Shown: positions 47,601-57,499 of the stretch, in pieces
Numbering within the stretch: position 1 is the stretch's first letter
How the letters are laid out: each line of letters opens with the position of its first letter
Origin: Takifugu bimaculatus
Taxonomy: Eukaryota; Chordata; Actinopteri; Tetraodontiformes; Tetraodontidae
NCBI GenBank assembly: GCA_004026145.2
Contig: CP034986.1
Span: forward strand, 8,641,161-8,705,160
Length of the DNA stretch: 64,000 bases
Direction of reading: 5' to 3'
The notes under the pieces: model-generated
The model's database searches: none
Told to the model about the DNA's origin: nothing
What the model saw: only the letters and a program-made list of their open reading frames with translations
Translations under genes and position numbers: made by a program

Positions 47601-50600
47601 GGCGAGGGGCTCCTTCTGTGGGTTGGACGGGCTAGCGCGCAGCAGATGGACCCCTCTACCAGAGGGGTGGGCGTGAGGGGGGGGCAGGAGGCCCAGCAGG
47701 CCCTCGCTAGCGCCAACGCTATCGCGCTCCGCGCCTTCGCCGTCCCTCAGCCTCAAAAACAAAGGTGGCGATTGCGCGCCAGGTGGCGAGAAGCGTCGTC
47801 GAGACCCTCGCTGCCTGGGCTGTGTCGCTAACGCTGCCTCTCTTGGAGCCTCTGAACGGCTAACCAAGGTTAGAAGCGGCGCGCAGATGCTAACGACAGG
47901 TGCCCGCTGTGTCAGGCGTCCCGCGCGGACCGTTAGCTGTCTGTTAGCGGGGTTTTGGCTACAAATTAGCGCTGAACATGTGCGCTAAAATCAATTCTTT
48001 GTCTTAATGTCGGCCTCTTATTAGTCTCTTTAGCACGTTAAGCACTCGGTCGTCTGTGGAGGGATGAAACCAACGTAGCGTCTGTTCGGCGCGCTCTGAG
48101 CGGCGGATAACGGCGGGCGCTCATTTTCTATCTGCCTTTGATCTATTTTAAAACATAACGTAAGCGGCTCCCCGTCGCGCTGGGAGGATATCGGGGATGA
48201 AAAGGTCGGCGACCTCTGCGTAAGCTCCCTGGGAGCGACTCCGGGCTGGATTGGATCTGGAATGAAGCGTCGGGACGGGAATATTCCATGACAACGGTTG
48301 GTGGGCGGAGCCTGAGCTGTGCTAGGGGTGTGTTTAGCTGATTTAGCTATCAATCCTCCGCTCATGTTATCACTTAAAAAGTCAACAAATGCCTTTTAGA
48401 TCTTTTGGTTCCGGAGTTCCGGCCCCTTCCTGGCTGTGCCTCCGGGCCGCTCCCGCCACCCACCCGGAGTGAAAACCCGATAATTGGTCATATGGACCGG
48501 GGGCTGCGCCGGTCCTGGCAGAGCCCCTCGCCACGACGCCGCCATCTGCCCCCTCTCAACTTTTCCTCATGTCCTCGTTAAAGTGGTTTAAGGTAACGTA
48601 GCAGCCAAATTATCCTATTTTTAACCATTATCGTAGCAACGATTTATTGATTAAAACCTTAAATAAAACCTGATTTTGTGTAGAAACCATCATTCTGACG
48701 ACAGAAAGATACAAGATGTAAGATGAGATAGTAGCCAGCAGCTAATGCTAGCAGCTAATGCTAGCATGCGTTACAGGTGTTCTGTTAGCCCGAATGAAAC
48801 CAAGAAATCGATTGATTACCGATGAAACCCTTGTTTCCTCGACGTCGTCGCATCTGTGTTGAGTTCCGGTTTCGCCTTCGCTCGCTAGTTTAGCATTCCT
48901 GCGGCGCGCCGCCATGCTTTGCTCTGAGTTATGGGGTTCAACAGGCGACCATATGGACAGTAAATGTGGTTCCCGTCACCCTGAAACTCTTTCCCACTTT
49001 TCCGGCGCCTGGCTTTCTTCATCATGAGCATCATTATCGTTATCGTTGATGTAGCATTTTGTTTTGGTCATTAGACCCGGAGCTTTGCATGATTAAAAAT
49101 AAAAAATACGGCGCAGTCTGTCGCGCTCGCCGAACCAGCAGTTCTGCTAGCGTCGTTACCGCTCTCATCAAACCCCACGAATGTAAATCCCAGCGGGAAT
49201 ATCGGCGCGGCGGCTTCGTCCGGCCGCGGAAGTTGCGCGTGAATAATTTAGGTCCCCAAAGCCGGCGGCGTTATGGCGCCGTAAAAGCCCCGGTAGCAAA
49301 GTTTACGGCGTGATTATGCTAGCGCGTCCTGGAAATACGCGTCAATCGGAGGTAGAAACTGTCTGTTTGGGCTCGATGGAAAAGCAAATAAAAACGGCAA
49401 TCTCCCGGTTTTCCCGCCGCTCCGATCTAAATCGCCGTTAATTCCACGTTTGAAATGTCAGCGCGAGACAATGACGGTCTTCCGTAAATAGCAACACGTC
49501 TCCGTAGCCTCACAATTATTGACAGTAAAAGAATCTAAATTTACGAGGCGGGATAATGAGGAACCGCCGCAGCATCTTCCCCGGATTAATGGAGCGTGGC
49601 GCTCAAATGAAGCGCTACGAAAACTCACCGCGGAGCGCGATGGCTAGCTTACGGATGCAGCGCACATTCCGGCCGTCCTTGGCGGGCGCCGCTCCGCTCC
49701 GGCGAGACAAGAGGTGCGCTAACGACCCTCGACAGAAGGCTTTTGATATGCTAAAGGCTCCTGATGAGTCGCGCTAATCCGCCAGGTGCTTTAGCAGGTG
49801 AGACTCACGCAGAGACATGTGAAGCGAGAAGGATCCGGAAGAATTCCTCTGGATATCCGCTGACATTTACCGGAAATCTGCTGCCGCGCTTGATCTCAAA
49901 TGCCGCCGCCCACATTTCCGTCGCCCGAGCTGCAGCTACGCTAAAGCACGTATAGGTTTTACATCCGCGTCTGCGGGGAGGCAGCGGCTGACTGCGCAAT
50001 AGTTGGGAATTCTGATCCCGAGATCGATCTCAGGCCCGGAGATGATCCGGATGGCTGCTTGCTAGCTGACCATTGATCTTCCCATTCTTTGGGATTCAGG
50101 CAGCGGATGGACGGAATCAACAGGCGCGACGTTAGCATGTAAACATTAGCTTGGTACTCTTGGGAAAAGCCTCTCTCCAACATCCGGAGAGACGTGATCG
50201 CGGCCCGGCCATCGGATTAGCTCGCGTCCGATAACGGCTCAAACCGGCGGGACTCTAAATATTCCCGTTTATGGCCGAAGCCGAAAAACATGAGGAGGAT
50301 TCGGCGGAATTTAAGACGTGTGTAAACGGAGCGACCCTCGGAATCTCTGTCCCCCAAAGACCTTATTTTAGACCCCCTTCATGATCTTGGTCCACCTCAG
50401 GGGTCATCTGAGGATCACAGGATCCGGCGTGAGGGCCTGTCGCCGTAAGAACCGGCGTCCTCATTAATTCCGCCCCCCGCGCCGGCTCGCCGCGGTGGCC
50501 AGAGACCCGCGTCCCTTTAAAGGGAACATCTTTTTATACCGGGCCTGACCTACAAAACGCAGCTCGCGCAGCTGAGCAGCGTTAGCGTCTTGGTCTAGCG

Positions 50601-50989
50601 GCTGCAGCTGCTCTTAAGTTGTGCTGAAATTAGCATAAATTAGCATGATGCTAGCGCGCACCTGAACGCTTCCACTTGGACGCACTCAGGAATCCACTTC
50701 GGGTCACTTTTGACCTTGTTGCAGCGCTTCAGCGGCGACCTAGCTCGCTACGCTACCGACGCGTGACGATCTGCTCGCCAGTTTTGTGAAGCCACCAACA
50801 CGTAGCGTAGCGGGCTAAGACGGAAAACAGGTCGGAATGCTCCGGACGGCATTCTCCAACTCCAATTGTTGCTATTCGGTTGCTTTCCAGACCGAGATGC
50901 TAACGGTCGCCACGCTACGGTTGCAAATTTAGCAACGTGTTAGCTTGATTTCATCAGGCCCTTTAGCGACACACGCGGTTCACACTCTC

Positions 50990-51300
50990 AGTTTCCTCAA
51001 GGGCGAGAGCGTTGGCGGGGGGGGGGCAGGGCGCGGGCCGCTGCTGGCGAGGGGAAAGTGCTGAGTGGGCGCGGCTCGCCGATCATCCCGGAGCCCCTCG
51101 GCGACGGGCGGGCGACGGGAGGGCGGGGCGGCGCCGAGGAGCTGAGGCAGCGGAAAAGTCCCGCCTGGAAGCGGAGTTTTGTTTCGGCTCGCGCACCTGT
51201 CGGCCGCCGTCTTATCAAGGCGGCGGCCGCCAGGAGCATCAGGAGCCGCCGCCCCTCCGGGGCCGCACCCGCCCCCTTTCCTGTTGTTGTTTTCTCTCTT
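50990..51300. promoter_or_regulatory. CpG-island-like stretch, possible promoter
   Basis: Dense CpG, GC boxes (GGGCGGGC, GGGCGGGG, CCGCCCC) and no TATA box, ending about 100 bases before the assembly gap. This is the usual look of a vertebrate CpG-island promoter. An associated first exon cannot be identified, possibly because it lies in the gap. Confidence 0.3.
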
Positions 51301-51332
51301 TTTTGGCATCTGTTGCCTCACTCATCTGTGTG

Positions 51333-51358
51333 GTGTGTGTGTGTGTGTGTGTGTGTGT
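51333..51358. repeat. (GT)n microsatellite
   Basis: GT run of about 26 bases shortly before the second gap. Confidence 0.93.
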
Positions 51359-51400
51359 CCGAGCTCCCGTGACAAGGGCGACCCGAGGCGCCAGATGGAA

Positions 51401-51500
51401 NNNNNNNNNNNNNNNNNNNNNNNNNNNNNNNNNNNNNNNNNNNNNNNNNNNNNNNNNNNNNNNNNNNNNNNNNNNNNNNNNNNNNNNNNNNNNNNNNNNN
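51401..51500. other. Assembly gap (100 N)
   Basis: Exactly 100 N. It separates the middle contig from the contig with the MHC class II gene, so linkage between the two rests only on scaffolding. Confidence 0.98.
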
Positions 51501-51569
51501 TGAGGCTCCGCCCACATCAGAACCGACAGGCGGTTCTGTTCTCCAGGTGAACGAACGTACTGACAGTCT

Positions 51570-51875
51570 GCAGTGGGGGGTCCGGGGGACCCAGGCTGTT
51601 GGGACCGCTGCCCCAGAGCCCCGGTGGGGGGTGGGGGGTCCCAGGCTGTTGGGACCGCTGCCCCAGAGCCCCGGTGGGGGGTCCTGGGGTCCCAGACCGT
51701 TAGGACCGCTGCCCCAGAGCCCCGGTGGGGGGTCCCAGACCGTTAGGACCGCTGCCCCAGAGCCCCGGTGGGGGGTCCTGGGTCCCAGGATGTTGTGACC
51801 GCTGCCCCAGAGCCCCGGTGGGGGGTGGGGGGTGGGGGGTCCCAGGCTGTTGGGACCGCTGCCCCAGAGCCCCCA
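51570..51875. repeat. GC-rich minisatellite, about 6 copies, period 43-57
   Basis: The core GACCGCTGCCCCAGAGCCCC recurs starting at 51603, 51653, 51704, 51747, 51797 and 51854. Spacing varies with the length of the GGGGGGT spacer and the CCCAGGCTGTT/CCCAGACCGTT alternation, as in a hypervariable VNTR. It begins 70 bases after the gap. Confidence 0.93.
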
Positions 51876-53383
51876 CGGGTCCCTAACCCATCTAAGTGAT
51901 GAGAACATGAAGAATCACAACCGTGTTGGAGCTGACGAGGCCCGAACAGAACCGGGCAGCCCAACACGCTCCCAGTGTTCCCAGACCTTCACAGAAAGTG
52001 GTTCTGCGGGACCCTCTGGCTGCTGTCAGAACCGGTCCAGGAGCAAAGCCTCAGTCTGGCGACCCGCGAACACGCAGAGTATTCGGTACCGGGGAAAGTT
52101 CCGCTCCAGTGCGGGAGTTCTGGGCAGCAGGCGCTCGTCCGTTCACGCCCGTGTCCCTGCCGGTACCGGAACACAGGCAGACTGGAGCGGAAGTGGAACA
52201 ACACCAGACGATCAAAGAAGTTCAAACACTCACCGACGTGACCGGAGCTGACGTCACCGCCCGGTCTGAGGGAAAGTCGAGGCCCGTCGCGGAATCACGG
52301 CCCAATGTCCGGTTGGGGGTCCGGTCCGGAGCGACTGCGGGGGGGGGGCGATAAAAGCGACTTACGGTGGAAAGTTTTTATCCGAAATCGATACTTGGAC
52401 AAAAAGAAAGGGGGAGAAAAGGGGGAGAGACAGAGGCTGGCCAGTGGCCTGGCCGCGCGGCGGGTGTGTGCGCGTCTGCGCCAGCGCGTTCCCGTGGCGA
52501 GGCCTGAGCTCGGAGACAGCCAATCAGAAGGCGGCGTCGGGCTCGTGCAGCTCCGCCCCGTGCTGAGCTGCTCTCCGACGACAGAGGTGCCACTCTGCCC
52601 GGAAACTGCGTCTGTCCCCGCAAACACCGCGCGGAAACGACCGTCATGCCGACAAATGTCAGAGATTTAGCTTAGCTTAGCTTAGCAATAACAAACGCAA
52701 GATAACTGCAACCAGAAGAAAACAAGCTTCTAGGGCGCTTTGTTTGTAAGACTTGCTGTAGTTAATTGTTTTTACTTCATAGATACAGCTCATCCAAATA
52801 TCATCAATGCTAATTAGATATTTTAAATGGCATTGCGACAGCTGATGTGACAGCAAAGAGTCAAACAATTCCTTTTAGGATCATTTGGTCCAACTGAAAC
52901 GATCTCCGCAGGTTCCGGCTCTAGCCCCGCCCCTTCCCCTGAAGGCAGGTGACGGGACCAATCAGAGCCGGGACAGCGGTCCGTTTATGGGAGCTGCAGA
53001 AGCCAAATTGTCCAGAATTGTCCTCATTCCCTTCTGGGCTCGCACATTGATGAGCAGTTAGTGAGCAGGCTGCGCAGGAATGTTCCGGGCTGTTGCAGCG
53101 GAGAAGAACCGCAACTTTCTCCCGCATCTGACCTTGGCCAGTGATCTTGTGTCGCGCATTTTAATTACAGGAATGAGGTGAACGTCATTAGCCTCGATGT
53201 TGTCAGAAGGAAGAGTTGTTGATCCGTTTTTCGACATCCAAACTCTGGACGTTTCTCCACTTAAATCGCAGAGCCCGCGATGCCTCCTGGTGACCGACAG
53301 GTGGCGCTGCTGGAAAGCGTTCTCAACCCTCCTCACGGGAATGAGGGCAAATGGTCGCGTTGTCACCACCTTTATTATGAGCA
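51876..53383. other. Unassigned region
   Basis: No coding region that I can support. The first 750 bases are CpG-rich (see the promoter-like entry). A four-unit TTAGC-type repeat (TTTAGCTTAGCTTAGC) lies at 52667-52686, and from there the sequence becomes AT-richer and CpG-poor. Nothing further is recognised up to the LINE remnant. Confidence 0.5.
52240..52640. promoter_or_regulatory. CpG-island-like stretch with CRE and CCAAT box
   Basis: Contains a perfect CRE palindrome TGACGTCA at 52249-52256 followed by CCGCCC, a CCAAT box (AGCCAATCAGAAG) near 52518-52530 and a GC box (CTCCGCCCCG) near 52552. CpG is dense and there is no TATA box. The combination is typical of a housekeeping-type or bidirectional promoter. 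No first exon is recognised on either side. Confidence 0.35.
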
Positions 53384-53820
53384 TTATCAAAAAGGAAGGT
53401 TTTAGGTCTGGTTTTAAACACCGAGTCTGCCTCCCAGATCCAGATGGGAGCCACTTCTCCTCTAAATTGAACAGGGAGCCAATGCAGGGACTGGACTAAT
53501 GTGGTCTCTTCTCCTGGTTCTCCAACACCTGAATCAGCTGTTTTGATCTTTCCAGCGTTATTTCTTGGACTTTAGTCAATACCTGTCAGAACTCTGGCTG
53601 CAGCATTTTGGATCAACTGGAGGCTTCTTAAAGAGTTGTTTGGACCCCCTGATAATAAAGAATTACAATAGTCCAGCCTGGAAGGAACAAATGCTGGACT
53701 AACTTTTCAGCATCATGGTGGGTCAGCAGCTTCCTGATCTTTGAGATGTTCCTCAGGTGAAAAAAGGCACTAGAGACTAATTTAATGTGTGAGTTGAAGG
53801 AGAGATTTTGGTCCACACTG
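53384..53820 (-). mobile_element. LINE remnant (L2/CR1-type), C-terminal reverse transcriptase
   Basis: Minus-strand translation gives the characteristic end of an L2/CR1/Rex1-type reverse transcriptase: DQNLSFNSHIK, FFHLRNISKIRKLL and, after a frameshift, RLDYCNSLLSGGPN, then SLHWLPVQF. The reading frame is broken several times, so the copy is dead. It ends abruptly at about 53820, where unrelated sequence begins. It may be the 3' part of the same LINE whose 5' part lies at 55706-57120, with the middle deleted or displaced; that link is inference. Confidence 0.85.
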
Positions 53821-53938
53821 TGGCTTCATGTCCTCCAGGCTGGAGAGGAAACAGTGGGCAGACTTTCAATGAGCTGTGGTGCTCTTTAGGTTGAGAACGG
53901 AGTCACTGCCCTTCTTGGTTTTAGGTGTTCCTCTGTTA

Positions 53939-54023
53939 TACTGGCCTTCCTGGCCTTCTTGGCCTTCCTGGCCTTCTTGGCCTTCCTGGCCTTCTTGGCC
54001 TTCCTGGCCTTCCTGGCGCTCCT
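53939..54023. repeat. 18-bp minisatellite (GGCCTTCCTGGCCTTCTT)
   Basis: Nine-base half units CTGGCCTTC/TTGGCCTTC alternate, giving an 18-bp period for about four to five copies. In one plus-strand frame it reads as collagen-like Gly-X-Y (GLPGLLGLPGLL). The flanks are not collagen and the array is short, so I treat it as non-coding. Confidence 0.9.
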
Positions 54024-54544
54024 GGTTTGTCCTGGATGAGGACAGCCAGGTTGGGGTGGAGCCCATCCCTCCTGGTCAGTCGTGGGGCTCCCACTACGAA
54101 GCTACCAGTTAGCTAGGTAGCCCTGGTCCTGGGCGTCATTGAGACGACACGTGTTTGGATTTGACTGTTTCTACGTTTCCTTTAAGCAAAGAAGTAAAAG
54201 ATGCCACCAGCCAGATGCTGACAGGTCACCTGGGTTCTCTCTGAAGAGCTCGTCACGCTGACGTCAGTAAAAAGTCTCCTGAGGGTTTTGATTCCCTGGC
54301 TGGAAAGAAACAACTGAGCGAATATGCAGACGATGCAGTTTGGTCCTGGTCCTTCTTCAGATGGTGCGTTGGGGGGCTCCAGGTTACCTGGAGTGATGCA
54401 GGAAGAGGCTGAAACCAGACCGCTGGGCAGAGAGAACCAGGCCGGCGTCGGCCCAGAAGGCACAGAACCGCTAACATCAGGGCGCTCAGGAACCCCAGGA
54501 ACAAAGAACACAAGAATTGGAAGCGTTCTCCGATCACCTCAAAA

Positions 54545-55705
54545 ACAGACCGAGCATGTAAAATCCACCTGGGAAGATGTAAAAGGAAACAGTCTGGCCT
54601 TTCTGGACTGCGCAGTCAAGATCACTGAGGACAGAAATCTCACCGTCGAAGTCTACAGAAAACCTACACATACTGACCAGTACCTCCGGTTTGACTCTCA
54701 CCACCCACTGGAACACAAGTTAGGAGTGATCAGAACTCTCCAACACCGGGCCAGAGAAATACCCACCACATCCCAAGGCAGGAAGAAGGACCAGGACCAC
54801 ATTAAGACAGCTCTCAAAACATGTGGCTACCCAGACTGGGCCTTCACCAGGACCTCAAGAAAGCGAGACCTCAGCAAAGGAGAGGAGGAGAGAAACAAAC
54901 GCCGCAGCGTTTCCATCCCCTACCTGTCTGGAGTCTCGGAGAAGTTTAGGAGGATCCTCCAGAAACACGACATACCGGTTCATTTCAAACCCAGCAACAC
55001 TCTCAGACAGAGGTTAGTACACCCAAAGGACAAGACACCAAGACCCAAACAAAGTAATGTTGTCTATGCTGTGCAGCACCAGGAGGAACATGAGGAACTG
55101 GACATTGGGGAAACCAAGCAACCTCTCCACAGAAGAACGGCACAACACAGACGCGCCACCTCTTCAGGTCAGGACTCAGCAGGTCCACCTACTCCTAAAG
55201 GAGAGTGGGCACTCCTTCCAGGACAGCCCAGTACGGGTACTGGCCAGAGAAGACCACTGGTCTGAGAGGGGGGTCAAGGAAGCATCCATGTCAAACTGGA
55301 AAAACCATCCTTAAACAGAGGTGGTGGCCTGAGGCACTTCCTGTCACCCACATACAATGCAGTCCTCCACTCCTTCCAACAGCAAAACAAACATTCACAC
55401 CATTCCAGGAGACCTGGAGACTCACGACCATGGGATCCAGCAGACAAAGGGGAGACACCTCAACAGAAACTAGGTGAACGACCCGACCAACGACCCTGCT
55501 AACGACTCTCAGGTGACCACCCGGATCATTAGCATGCTAATGGTCCACAGGGGCTCTATATTCAAGCTCTCTCTCCAGCGATTTCAGAACTGAAGAAGCC
55601 TTCTGGATAGAAGGAGAAACATCTTCAGGAGAAGAAACCCAGTCCAGTTGACAGAGAAAACTACCTTGGATACAATGACCTGGGTGATTGAGAATCTACA
55701 CAGAC
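54545..55705 (+). mobile_element. Penelope-like element (Neptune-type) fragment, decayed
   Basis: The plus-strand frame beginning before 54545 carries the end of a Penelope-like reverse transcriptase (GNSLAFLDCAVKITEDRNL, VYRKPTHTDQYLRFDSHHP, LEHKLGVIRTLQHRA). It continues through the linker (ALKTCGYPDWAF, IPYLSGVSEKFRRIL, VHFKPSNTLRQRLVHPKDK) into the GIY-YIG endonuclease domain (SNVVYAVQ, IGETKQPLHRR). An inserted base near 55180 shifts the frame into HLLLKESGHSFQDS, and a second shift occurs near 55290. The second core tyrosine is replaced (DIGET instead of the usual YIGET), so the nuclease is inactive. The typical 3' tail around GAACTGAAGAAGCC (from about 55588) is present. The 5' part of the RT is missing. 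Upstream bases 54030-54545 are of unclear origin. Confidence 0.9.
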
Positions 55706-55869
55706 ATCAATGTGATGATCCGCTATCAGGTCGTGCACTAACAGGGATTTACACAAAAGAGATCTAATATTTAACAGTCCACACTTAATTGTGATATTAG
55801 TTTCTCCAACTTGTACTTTGGTATTAATTTTAATAAGATTTTGGTGATTGACCGCTCCCCTGCTCTGTG
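55706..55869 (-). mobile_element. LINE segment: start of endonuclease domain
   Basis: Minus-strand translation gives CGLLNIRSLLCKSLLVHDL followed by IADHHIDVC, the start of the apurinic-type endonuclease domain of L2/CR1-type LINEs. It is cut off on the left by the Penelope-like element and on the right by the solo LTR, beyond which the same LINE continues (56324 onward). Confidence 0.8.
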
Positions 55870-56323
55870 CTTGATGTTACGAGTGGTTGTATCAGGACCC
55901 GAAAGCAGGCAGGACACAGTGGCGTATCGTTCCGAGAAGCTTTATTAAAGTTTATAGAACTCAAAAAGAGGCGTGGAGACCACGACTCGGTGCTTAATCA
56001 AAACAGGGAACGTAAACTTACGACAAAAGCAGTCCATGAAGGATTAAGAAAAAACAATAATCCGATAACGGGTTCAAAAGTTATCCACGAAGGAAACAGT
56101 CTCACGAAAGTCCAGGAGGGTACAGCCGGGGTTTTCCGAAAACGACAAAACACGCCAACGCTGGCCAACTGTGAGAACAGTCCATAAATAGGTGGCTTGA
56201 TTACAATAGTCTGCAGGTGCACCAGTCCCCGGCACCACCTGTGGCTGAGGCATGGCTCCACCACGCCCCCCGCAGGAGAAACCCTGCAAAAGAGTTCCCA
56301 GAAACTGGGAACCTGACACTTGA
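55870..56323 (-). mobile_element. Solo LTR of an LTR retrotransposon with 5-bp target-site duplication
   Basis: The LTR spans 55875-56318 (444 bp). Read on the minus strand it begins TGTCAGGTTCCCAG and ends CACTCGTAACA, so it has the canonical TG...CA ends. It is flanked by an exact direct repeat CTTGA at 55870-55874 and 56319-56323 (plus-strand reading). A polyadenylation signal AATAAA lies on the minus strand near 55946, about 70 bases before the LTR end, which fixes the orientation. There is no internal coding region or second LTR, so it is the product of LTR-LTR recombination. Superfamily is probably Ty3/Gypsy by general appearance, not proven. Confidence 0.9.
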
Positions 56324-57120
56324 ACTTTTAACCGTGGAACAGAGACTACCTCTATAGTGTTAAATATGTTATTGTTGGTGGATGAGGGTTCTAAGGAAGC
56401 AGCAGAGAGGTGTGTAAGACCACAACTCTGCATCCTGGTCTGGACCCTGGATTGTCAGGTCACTTTGGGTCTAATAAAATTAGCCAGATTACTAGAAATG
56501 AGAGAAGCGCCATCTCGAGTGGGATGGACACCGTCTCTCCTAATCAGACCAGGTTTTCCCCAAAAAGTGCTCCAACTGTCTATAAAGGCCACCTGGGAAA
56601 AGCGGTTAGCCACGGGAAGCGGGTGGTGGGGCACCGTGGGCCTTTGTTTGGGGCTCCGCTTCCTACGAACCGTCACCCAGCCGCCCTGGCTAGCCGGCTG
56701 CTCGGCTGCTGCCGGGGGGCCGCTACCTGTAGCTACGCTAGGCGGCTCCGCAGCAGCTAGCTTACCCTGGCTACCTGACGCAACTCCAGCTAACTCCAAG
56801 CTGCGGAACCGCGTCTCAAGCTCGCTAAGTCTCGCCTCCATAGCCATAAATAAACTACACTTTCTGCACCTATTCCCTTCACTAAGGGAGGCAGAGGAGT
56901 AACTAAACATTTCACACTCTGAACAGACAAAGACACCGGGTGGAACAGACGGTGAGGCCATGCTAACGCTAATAATCGCCTGTATTTGTTTAATATAGAT
57001 TATTTTTCCCTGTTGTTATCAGGTGACTGCAATTTCCCAAGTATTCAATTTTAAATAAAGTGAATCCAACACGCACAGTGCACCAACGAACTATTGAGGA
57101 GACAGGAAGTGACGTAATGC
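56324..57120 (-). mobile_element. LINE (L2/CR1-type) 5' part: 5' UTR and ORF1
   Basis: Minus-strand LINE segment upstream of the solo LTR. It includes a 5' UTR (about 57120-56962), an open reading frame (separate entry) and linker sequence down to the LTR target site. The same LINE resumes at 55869 on the other side of the LTR with the endonuclease start, so the LTR inserted into it. Confidence 0.8.
56455..56961 (-). CDS. LINE ORF1 protein, internally deleted (zinc-binding motif plus SGNH esterase tail)
   Basis: An intact 168-codon frame starting at ATG 56961. Residues 13-35 carry a Cys4 motif (C13-x2-C16-x15-C32-x2-C35). Next comes a short heptad-like segment MAMEARLSELETRFRSLE, an Ala/Gln/Pro-rich spacer and a basic patch VTVRRKRSPKQRP. 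The last 45 residues are the end of an SGNH (GDSL-like) esterase: SWSTFWGKPGLIRRDGVHPT, including the catalytic-type D-x-x-H, then GASLISSNLANFI. Esterase-bearing ORF1 proteins are known from fish L2/CR1-type LINEs. Here the bulk of the esterase domain, including the catalytic serine block, is missing while the frame stays open, so this is an in-frame internal deletion. Not a host gene. Confidence 0.8.
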   Translation of the reverse strand: MASPSVPPGVFVCSECEMFSYSSASLSEGNRCRKCSLFMAMEARLSELETRFRSLELAGVASGSQGKLAAAEPPSVATGSGPPAAAEQPASQGGWVTVRRKRSPKQRPTVPHHPLPVANRFSQVAFIDSWSTFWGKPGLIRRDGVHPTRDGASLISSNLANFIRPKVT

Positions 57121-57499
57121 GTTACCCGACGAGATTCCAAAGTTTCTTTCACTCAAACTGATGCGATGTCGAGTCAAACCCGAGTTTGCTGATATGTGAT
57201 ATTGATCTTTTATTACCACGTTATTAGCAGAATCTTCCATGTTCAAATTATTGAGCAATAATCTTTGTGCTCATCTTCATTTCTGTCTCTCTTGGTCATC
57301 ACAGATTAACAATCTACTGAATAATCCCTCAAATCTGAACAACAATCACACATTTATTCACTATTGTTGAGCTGCTGAGATGATTCCCTCTCAAATGATC
57401 TTTAAATCTGATGGATTCCTCATGATCACACATCTTTATTTCTGCCACCAGGGGGCAGCAGCCCTGAAATGTCCAGAATAAGCAGGTTATTAATGAGAC
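57121..57499. other. Intergenic sequence downstream of the MHC gene
   Basis: AT-rich, CpG-poor sequence between the LINE 5' end and the 3' end of the class II gene. I recognise no gene or element in it. Confidence 0.5.

Larger units (their letters stand above)
42001..51400. other. Non-coding block, GC-rich, end of middle contig
   Basis: No supportable gene. The stretch 42870-44200 is very GC-rich, with open frames on both strands that reflect composition rather than coding. An AT-rich island at 49390-49580 has TTAATTCC, CACAATTATTGACAG and ATCTAAATTTACG. A short 15-bp duplication GCAGCTAATGCTA is at 48738-48765. The last 400 bases form a CpG-island-like stretch listed separately. Confidence 0.5.

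Noticed and set aside
50997..51503. Open frames reaching into the N run
   Set aside because: The frames continue only because N positions give X; the real part is GC-rich low-complexity translation with no domain.
53925..54116. Collagen-like Gly-X-Y peptide on the plus strand
   Set aside because: Produced by an 18-bp minisatellite. Flanking codons are not collagen, other frames are equally open, and the surrounding region is mobile-element debris.
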